The translations under genes were made by a program, and so were the position numbers. From Orobanche coerulescens (Eukaryota; Streptophyta; Magnoliopsida; Lamiales; Orobanchaceae), in the NCBI GenBank assembly GCA_033398695.1, contig CM065809.1:179930501-179994500 (forward strand): DNA of 64,000 nucleotides, written 5' to 3'. This document shows positions 56,802 through 64,000 of the stretch, one piece after another. The notes beneath the pieces were generated by a model. It saw nothing but the letters and a program-made list of their open reading frames with translations, was not told the origin of the DNA and did no database searches. Positions within the stretch are counted from its first letter, which is position 1, and every line of letters starts with the position of its first letter.

Positions 56802-57059
56802 TCACCAATATTTCAATTTTTTTAATTTTGCATACAAACCAAATTATGATAGTCGATCGAACTTCCAGATCGTTGGAGGCGTCACAACGTCGCACTTAAA
56901 ATCCAACTTTCTTCGGCATGTACAACAGAGGCCTTTTTGCCAAAATTCAATCGATTTTCAAAATCAGTTTGTACAAGATTGATATTTAGCTTTTCTCTAT
57001 TCAAATCGAACAAAGTAGTGAGTGAAAAATCTCAATCATTTGTTGAATCTTTTAAAGGA
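56802..57059 (-). other. Athila relic leader, primer site not resolved
   Basis: Between the gag ATG and the AT-rich LTR-like region. No confident primer-binding site could be identified by eye. Confidence 0.35.
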
Positions 57060-57467
57060 TTTTATTGTTTTAATTATTTTTTATGAGTTTTTTATATTTT
57101 TATTATTATTAATAATAACAATGATAATTATTATAATAATTACTAATATTGTAGGATATAATAGATTGCAAAGGAATAAATTTACTAATTGATCTACGGA
57201 AGCAATATCTATTGATAAACTAAATTGTACGCCAAAAACATTGCAATTAAACGAAATGTCTAAGAATACTGTAAATAGAAAATAACAACTAAAAACACAA
57301 TATAAATTTACCACTAGAATATTCTATTAAAACTAAAGACAAGGTATAAAAAATTAAAAAAAAATTCTTATTTTTTTTCTTCATTTTTTATATATTATAT
57401 TTTTTTAAGTTTTTATATTTTTATATTTATTATAATTTTATTATATTTTTAGACTAATAAAATTGAG

Positions 57468-57512
<45 letters not shown>

Positions 57513-58368
57513 AGATATATTATTTATTTTTTCACGGAAAAAAATTTAGATTTTTTTTAGATAAAAATAAAAATTACAAACTTTTATTTTATTTATGCAA
57601 ACAATAAAAATAGTTTTTTTTATTACAAATTTTCGTTTCTTTTTTTTTTTTATAAATTTTTAGGTTTATAATTTTTTTAGTATTTTCCCTTTTTTATTAA
57701 AATATTGTAATTTATTTTTTTTAAAAAAAAAAATCTTTTTTTATTAAAAAAATTCAATGTTTTTTTATTATATATATTCCAGATTATTTAATTTATTAAT
57801 TCTTAATCTCATTTTTTTTAGATTTTTTATGAAAAGTAAATTTTTTTTAAGAAAATAAACTTGCAGATTTTACTTTTTAAAAATAAAATAAATAATTCAG
57901 ATTTTTATTTATTATAGAAAATAATATTCCAATTTTAGTTTTTAAATAAAAAAATAGTTTATAAATATATTCCAGAATTTTTATTATTTTTTTTCGAATT
58001 TAAATTAAAATTTTTAATATTTTTAATATTAATATTCCAAAATTACAAGAATATTACCTTAAAGTCTGATTTTTTTAACTTTCCAGATTTTTTCTAAAAT
58101 AAAATAAATAAGTTCTGATTTTTTTAAAAAAAATTCAGATTTTTATATTTTTATATTTTTTGGACTTTTTTATTTTTTTGTTATTTTATTATTATTTTTA
58201 AGAAAATGAACAGTATTTTTTATTATTATTACTTATATTTTATATTTATTATTATTATAAGTTTTTATTATTTTTCAGAATTTTTTTATAAACATAAAAA
58301 GAAAATAAATTCTACTACTAACTACTCCGTGAAAATATATTATTTATTATCTGTATTATTATTATTTG
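57060..58368. other. Very AT-rich region with (TA)n, probably degraded LTR
   Basis: Dominated by A/T runs, with a TA run at about 57472-57511 and repeated AGATTTTT/CAGATTTTT motifs like those near 6000-7700. The frame at 58206 is AT-driven. It probably is a decayed or invaded LTR between the Athila leader and the LTR end at 58369-58598. Confidence 0.4.
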
Positions 58369-58598
58369 AATTTTGGAAAAATATCGCCCTTGAACCAATT
58401 GATCTGTCTTGTACCGGTTGGTTAACCTGCAGATATAATTTAATTCCAATTAATTATCCAAAAATGACACAAAATTATAGAAAGTTCTAACAAAATGAAA
58501 TAATATAAATATATGGTAAAATAAATAAATTATCACACAAAACACACAATTATATATATAAAATACTAATAAAAATATTACTCAAAATATACCAAACA
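58369..58598 (-). repeat. LTR end segment shared with 27316-27541
   Basis: About 230 bp nearly identical to 27316-27541, ending ACCAAACA on the plus strand (LTR start TGTTTGG on the minus strand). It links the LTR at 26.2-27.5 kb to this Athila copy's family. Confidence 0.65.
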
Positions 58599-59091
58599 AA
58601 ATTCATTTTTTAATTATATACATGTAAAATTTACCACAATTCGTTTAAATTTACAATAATAATAACTTGTAAATATCTAAATATTTGGTTGTAATAATAT
58701 CTGATTTTCCGCATATTTGAAAATTCAAACAGTACAAAATAAATACTAATAATAAAGTATAAGTAACAAAAAATTAAAAAATTTAATTCCACAAACTACA
58801 AACTCTAAACTTTTATTCCTAAACTAAAAATCAAATAAACAATAGATACTACGAAAATTGTTTAATTATGGAGATCACGATCCTTATGAAATATGTAATA
58901 GTTAATAATATTTACTTTTTGTATTTTGAGGTACTCAAACTGTAGGAGTTATTTCCGAAATATAGGCCTTCTCGAAGTCGACTGGACTCTGCGCCGAGGC
59001 ACAAGACCTCCGGGCCGCGGTACACATTTTTCTTCAGCACTTCCTCCCCTACTGTACTCTGGGCCGCGACACAAGCCTGCCGGGCCGCGGC
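58599..59091. other. Unassigned flank with GGGCCGCGG repeats
   Basis: AT-rich until about 58930. A GC-rich end follows, with CTGGACTCTGCGCCGAGGCACAAG-type and CGGGCCGCGG motifs, each seen twice. It is cut by the element 4 LTR at 59092. Confidence 0.4.
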
Positions 59092-61420
59092 TGTAATACC
59101 CCGATTTTTCGGATATATTTTTCGTTTATCTGTTGGATATCGTTGATGGATATTTGTGCTTGAGAATGTTTTGAACGTTTGATAATGTTATTGAATGCGT
59201 ATATGTATTCATTGTGCCGTATGTTTGATTGGTATGTCGAGATATTGGTTGAGGATAAGTGAATATGGCTAGGCACAGCAACGATAGCGCACGCTATAAG
59301 TGTTCATTAGCGCACGCTACTGGGTACAGGTAGCGCACGCTACGAAGTATTGATAGCGTACGCTAAGAGGTTCGGTTACGTACGCTAAGGAGGACCCCTA
59401 ACGTACGTAACGACTTGCTGGGTTAGTTTCGGAATGTGGCCGATAGGTAGGCCCAGGTTGATTTTTATATTCAGTTAGCGCACGCTAACGCATGTTGGTT
59501 AGCGCACGCTAACATCAGATCGCCAATAATGGAATCTTAGCTTTCGGCGGGTGGACCCGGCCATGTTCGACGCGTGTCCAGATAAGGTCAACGAGTGTTT
59601 GTCATGTAGGGCTAGCGCACGCTAAACCGTATGGTTAGCGCACGCTAATTCCAGATCGGTCAAAGAAATCCCGGTAATCGCGGATGCTTTCGGCATGTGG
59701 GGGCACGATACTGTAGCAAGTCAACTTCGGATAGCGCACGCTAAGGTCAAGGACTTGCGTACGCTAGGCATGATGTTTTACGTACGTTAATGCATGGGCA
59801 TTACGTACGTAAGCTAGTTTACGAAGCGAGGCAGTAGCCTCTGGGCTTCGATAGCGCACGCTAATAAAGTCAGTTAGCGCACGCTAAGGCTATAGCGCAC
59901 GCTAAACATGAGATGTTAGCGCACGCTAATAATGAATATTATAAAAGGGGACAGACGGGTATTGTAAGGCATTTCATCCATTCTTCTTCCTTCACTCGGG
60001 AGAGAGAGAGTTGAGAGTTATTTGGGATTCTCAAACACTGTATAATGATGATCTTTAACAAGATTAAGATGGAGAGCTTGGATTCAAGCCTTGTTCTTCA
60101 AGTTGTTCATGATTCTTTGGATGGAGTTCTAGGGTTCTTCTTTTTGGTTCGTCTAAACCGGGTAATCTTCGTATTCCTTTGTTAATGGTTCGTTTTTCTT
60201 GGATGATTACATGTGAGGAACATGTTGGATAATCATATAACGATGTTATATGGGATTTTACGGATTTTGATAAGAACTTCGAATGTTTCTTCATATTATT
60301 AAAGATGATGATTCGTTTAAACCATTTTGAGATGGATTTCTGGATCATAATACGAGGTTGAATTCCAGATGATCCTTGTTACCGAGTTGGTCCGATTATT
60401 GACATGATTATTGTTCTAGGGTGATTAATCAATAGGTATAACTGTTGTGCTTTGTTGGAAGACCGTAGATTCGTTCGTTCCATCGATGGAAGAGCTCGTA
60501 GACGAGGCGATGAGTTCGGTGTTGGTTTTGTCATGTTGGTATCCGTGCAAGTGTTTACTTGTTCGGTTGTAATGTTTTGATGAGTAATTCCATTTACATT
60601 TCATAAGTATTTTATGTTGTATTGCATATTGACGAATGTTCAGTGATGTTCTAAAAGGATTAGAATGCACAGTTGATGATTGTTGAGATACTTGGACAAT
60701 CTTGGGAAGATTGTAGTATTCGGATATTGTTGATGTCATTTTGGATATTCTTGGTATGTGGTATGCATTTCGGAAGGATGTCCGAATAGAGGTATGTTTT
60801 ATGGCAATCGTACATAGAAGATTGTGTACGGGAAAGTATTCGGTATTGAGGTATTATGTGGTATTATCGTGATATTGGGATTTTGATGAGAATCGTTGGA
60901 TTACCTAAGCGGTAAGGTTATCGTTGAAGTTATTATTCTCATGATGCATGGCATGTGAATATTTATGTTTATGTACTTGCGATTATTTATCGGGCATTAT
61001 TGACCCGACTTGTGGGACTTGTTTTTCGTGTATTGAGGACTTTGATGGTAGCGGTCGTGAGGCGAGGATTCCGCATTTACATCGCTATGGCATATTGTTG
61101 GGGAATCGTGTATCTTGTCTGTGTATTAATTATTAATGTATATGTATCTTGGACTGTATTTTTATCCGCTGCGTGAGTTCTTTCAAATGGCTTTCGGCTT
61201 TATGCCAACTGAGTTTGATTTCGAAAACCGATTCCCTATACCGAGTTTTTGGCCTTGATTGTCTTGACGGTAGTTGGTGTTTTCAAATTATTTTGTGAGT
61301 TTTGGAAAATACTACCGTCATCGGCCTTCTTGTCGTTCTTGTAATTGGTTTTTAGCCTGGTGGGTTCCGGCGCGGGGCCCACGGCGTGTAATACTCCCGT
61401 ATGGTTTTTGGGGTGTTACA
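59092..61420 (+). repeat. Element 4 5' LTR (2,329 bp)
   Basis: TGTAATACCCCG...TTTGGGGTGTTACA. About a dozen exact copies of TAGCGCACGCTA plus variants lie at 59284-59936, followed by TATAAAA at 59940-59946. Short frames within it have no domain and recur in the 3' LTR. Confidence 0.9.
59284..59946 (+). promoter_or_regulatory. Palindrome array and TATA box, element 4 5' LTR
   Basis: I count about 18 sites: 12 exact TAGCGCACGCTA, plus TAGCGTACGCTA, TTACGTACGCTAA, AACGTACGTAA, TACGTACGTTAA and TTACGTACGTAA. They are loosely clustered in groups of two to four, and the last ends a few bases before TATAAAA. Confidence 0.65.
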
Positions 61421-62075
61421 AATATGGTATCGGAGCCCATGGTTTTGTGATAACCGGGCATGTGTGTTATGTGGCTCTACCAGTGTGGTAGTTGCGTGAT
61501 TTTTTGTGTATCTAGATTTCTGGCTATTTTGGACTGTATTATTTTGGTTCCGTGTGATTTTTGAGTACTGTCGTGGTGATGTGTGGGTTTGGGGATTGTT
61601 GGTGTTCCCGAGACCGACGAGGCAGGGAGTGAACGCCGGTGCCGTGGTCATGTGCAATGTGCGGCTCCAATCGGGAAGTGAACGCCGGTGCGAGGCACGT
61701 GCAATGTGCGGCTTTCGATGTGGAGTGGAACGCCGGTGATACGTGCATGTGACAAGGAGCGGCTCATGCGCTTTAGGTGAGGAGACACAGCGTCACAGAT
61801 CCCACAAAACTCGACAGTGCTCTAAACTTGTTGTGGTCTTGGCGGAGACCAATCGTTTTCAAATTGTGATTATTCCTGTTTTGGCAATCTTGTTGTGTCG
61901 AGATTTTTGAAATGGTGCCATATGCTAGTATCACGGGAGATCTTCGACTTCACAGACCTGTAAGTATATTATTCGGTATTTATTTGGTTGCCTTGGTGAT
62001 TTGGATTTTCTGTTGAGATGTTTGTACAGAGATTGCAAGTCTCGAGGACGAAACTTATTTTTAAGGGGGGTAGAG
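61421..62075 (+). other. Element 4 interior with three tandem repeats
   Basis: Primer site at 61425. Three imperfect units of about 50 bp at about 61625-61790, each starting GTG(G)AACGCCGGTG and containing GTGCAATGTGCGGCT or a variant. An imperfect copy of the hairpin motif (62037-62056) and the polypurine tract close the interior. Confidence 0.75.
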
Positions 62076-64000
62076 TGTAATACCCCGATTTTTCGGATAT
62101 ATTTTTCGTTTATCTGTTGGATATCGTTGATGGATATTTGTGCTTGAATAATGTTATTGAATGCGTATATGTATTCATTGTGCCGTATGTTTGATTGGTA
62201 TGTCGAGATATTGGTTGAGGATAAGTGAATATGGCTAGGCACAGCAACGATAGCGCACGCTATAAGTGTTCATTAGCGCACGCTACTGGGTACAGGTAGC
62301 GCACGCTACGAAGTATTGATAGCATACGCTAAGAGGTTCGGTTACGTACGCTAAGGAGGACCCCTAACGTACGTAACGACTTGCTGGGTTAGTTTCGGAA
62401 GGTGGCCGACAGGTAGGCCCAGGTTGATTTTTATATTCAGTTAGCGCACGCTAACGCATGTTGGTTAGCGCACGCTAACATCAGATAGCCAATAATGGAA
62501 TCTTAGCTTTTGGCGGGTGGACCCGGCCATGTTCGACGCGTGTCCAGATAAGGTCAACGAGTGTTTGTCATGTAGGGCTAGCGCACGCTAAACCGTATGG
62601 TTAGCGCACGCTAATTCCAGATCGGTCAAAGAAATCCCGGTAATCGCGGATGCTTTCGGCATGTGGGGGCACAATACTGTAGCAAGTCAACTTTGGATAG
62701 CGCACGCTAAGGTCAAGGACTTGCGTACGCTAGGCATGATGTTTTACGTACGTTAATGCATGGGCATTACGTACGTAAGCTAGTTTACGAAGCGAGGCAG
62801 TAGCCTCTGGGCTTCGATAGCGCACGCTAACAAAGTCAGTTAGCGCACGCTAAACATGAGATGTTAGCGCACGCTAATAATGAATATTATAAAAGGGGAC
62901 AGACGGGTATTGTAAGGCATTTCGTCCATTCTTCTTCCTTCACTCGGGAGAGAGAGAGTTGAGAGTTATTTGGGATTCTCAAACACTGTATAATGATGAT
63001 CTTTAACAAGATTAAGATGGAGAGCTTGGATTCAAGCCTTGTTCTTCAAGTTGTTCATGATTCTTTGGATGGAGTTCTAGGGTTCTTCTTTTTGGTTCGT
63101 CTAAACCGGGTAATCTTCGTATTCCTTTGTTAATGGTTCGTTTTTCTTGGATGATTACATGTGAGGAACATGTTGGATAATCATATAACGATGTTATATG
63201 GGATTTTACGGATTTTGATAAGAACTTCGAATGTTTCTTCATATTATTAAAGATGATGATTTGTTTAAACCATTTTGAGATGGATTTCTGGATCATAATA
63301 CGAGGTTGAATTCCAGATTGTGCATGTTATGATCCTTGTTACCGAGTTGGTCCGATTATTGACATGATTATTGTTCTAGGGTGATTAATCAATAGGTATA
63401 ATCATGTGCTTCGTTGGAAGACCGTAGATTCGTTCCGAAATTTGAAGAGCTCGTAGACGAGGGCGATGAGTTCGGTGTTGGTTTTGTCATGTTGGTATCC
63501 AGGCAAGTGTTTACTTGTTCGGTTGTAATGTTTTGATGAGTAATTCCATTTACATTTCATAAGTATTTTATGTTGTATTGCATATTGACGAATGTTCAGT
63601 GATGTTCTAAAAGGATTAGAATGCACAGTTGATGATTGTTGAGATACTTGGACAATCTTGGGAAGATTGTAGTATTCGGATATTGTTGATGTCATTTTGG
63701 ATATTCTTGGTATGTGGTATGCATTTCGGAAGGATGTCCGAATAGAGGTATGTTTTATGGCAATCGTACATAGAAGATTGTGTACGGGAAAGTATTCGGT
63801 ATTGAGGTATTATGTGGTATTATCGTGATATTGGGATTTTGATGAGAATCGTTGGATTACCGGAAGCGGTAAGGTTATCGTTGAAGTTATTATTCTCATG
63901 ATGCATGGCATGTGAATATTTATGTTTATGTACTTGCGATTATTTATCGGGCATTATTGCTGACCCCGTTGTGGGACTTGTTTTTCAGGTATTGAGGACT
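62076..64000 (+). repeat. Element 4 3' LTR, cut by the window edge
   Basis: Colinear with the 5' LTR, including the array (about 62249-62880) and TATAAAA at 62888-62894. It lacks a 17-bp stretch (GAATGTTTTGAACGTTT in the 5' copy) and one palindrome unit. Confidence 0.9.

Larger units (their letters stand above)
53109..57060 (-). mobile_element. Athila-type Ty3 retrotransposon relic, pol cut by element 2
   Basis: Minus strand: gag (56801 downward), protease with an Asp-Leu-Gly active site, RT with FMDD, and the first part of RNase H. It ends inside the RNase H CDASDYA motif where the element 2 LTR starts (53108). Frameshifts break it into four open pieces. The upstream LTR side probably reaches 58598. 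Confidence 0.85.
59092..64000 (+). mobile_element. Element 4: LTR retrotransposon with 655-bp non-coding interior
   Basis: 5' LTR 59092-61420 (2,329 bp), interior 61421-62075, 3' LTR from 62076 running off the window (about 400 bp missing). The primer site TGGTATCGGAGC is at 61425-61436 and a polypurine tract AAGGGGGGTAGAG at 62063-62075. No gag or pol motif lies between. It can move only with help from another element. The target duplication cannot be checked. Confidence 0.9.

Noticed and set aside
59284..59936. Regularly recurring TAGCGCACGCTA considered as a CRISPR array
   Set aside because: Repeat units are about 12 bp, spacing is irregular, the host is a plant nucleus and the sites lie in LTRs.
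60064..60739. Minus-strand frames repeated at 63012-63695
   Set aside because: They fall inside both LTRs of element 4, antisense to its transcript. Repetition comes from LTR duplication.

Overview
The window looks like nuclear DNA of a flowering plant, probably a eudicot. The evidence is an AT-rich intergenic background, GT-AG introns, LTR retrotransposons primed by initiator-methionine tRNA, Ty3 elements of the Tekay-like chromovirus and Athila types, plant L1-like LINEs, Helitrons, and hAT and Mutator-type MITEs. I cannot name a species. By eye, over 85% of the window is transposon-derived. No tRNA, rRNA or CRISPR array was seen.

Layout. 1-4.8 kb: minus-strand LINE whose ORF2 is open from 2983 to the window edge, with ORF1 upstream. 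5.4-6.85 kb: AT-rich element bounded by short inverted repeats. 7.0-13.8 kb: a large nested inverted structure built from a Mutator-like MITE, two hAT MITE copies, Helitron-derived sequence, and two palindromic copies of a captured gene 5' end carrying 51-bp repeats. 14.2-24.55 kb: Helitron territory. A complete plus-strand Helitron (17340-19785) splits a decayed LINE ORF1. A complete minus-strand Helitron (20313-24549) carries a solo LTR with its target duplication. 24.55-28.2 kb: fragments, including an LTR at about 26.2-27.5 kb.

28.2-32.5 kb is the only host-gene-like island. It holds a two-exon HIG1-domain mitochondrial protein gene (28757-29550, +), an intronless LOG-like cytokinin-activating enzyme copy with one frameshift (30915-31582, -), and an unrecognised ORF with one in-frame stop (31898-32443, -).

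32.5-53.1 kb: three Ty3-type elements. Element 1 (+, 32532-40210) is a decayed Tekay-like chromovirus with a truncated 5' LTR. Element 2 (-) keeps gag (40211-41396) and one LTR, which is split by element 3. Element 3 (+, 42194-51381, target duplication TAGAC) has two 3.1-kb LTRs and only a decayed gag. 53.1-58.6 kb: an Athila-type gag-pro-pol relic (-) cut in RNase H by element 2. 59.1-64 kb: element 4, with 2.3-kb LTRs around a 655-bp non-coding interior.

How the parts relate. The nesting gives a relative order: Athila relic, then element 2, then element 3. The most interesting shared signal is regulatory. The solo LTR and the LTRs of elements 1/2, 3 and 4 each have a cluster of short palindromes just upstream of a TATA box. 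These are variants of TTAGCGCACGCTAA and TTACGTACGTAA, or, in element 3, hairpins with GACCGTGT arms. Many differences between element 3's two LTRs are homopolymer length changes, so some frameshifts here, including the one in the LOG-like gene, may be assembly errors.
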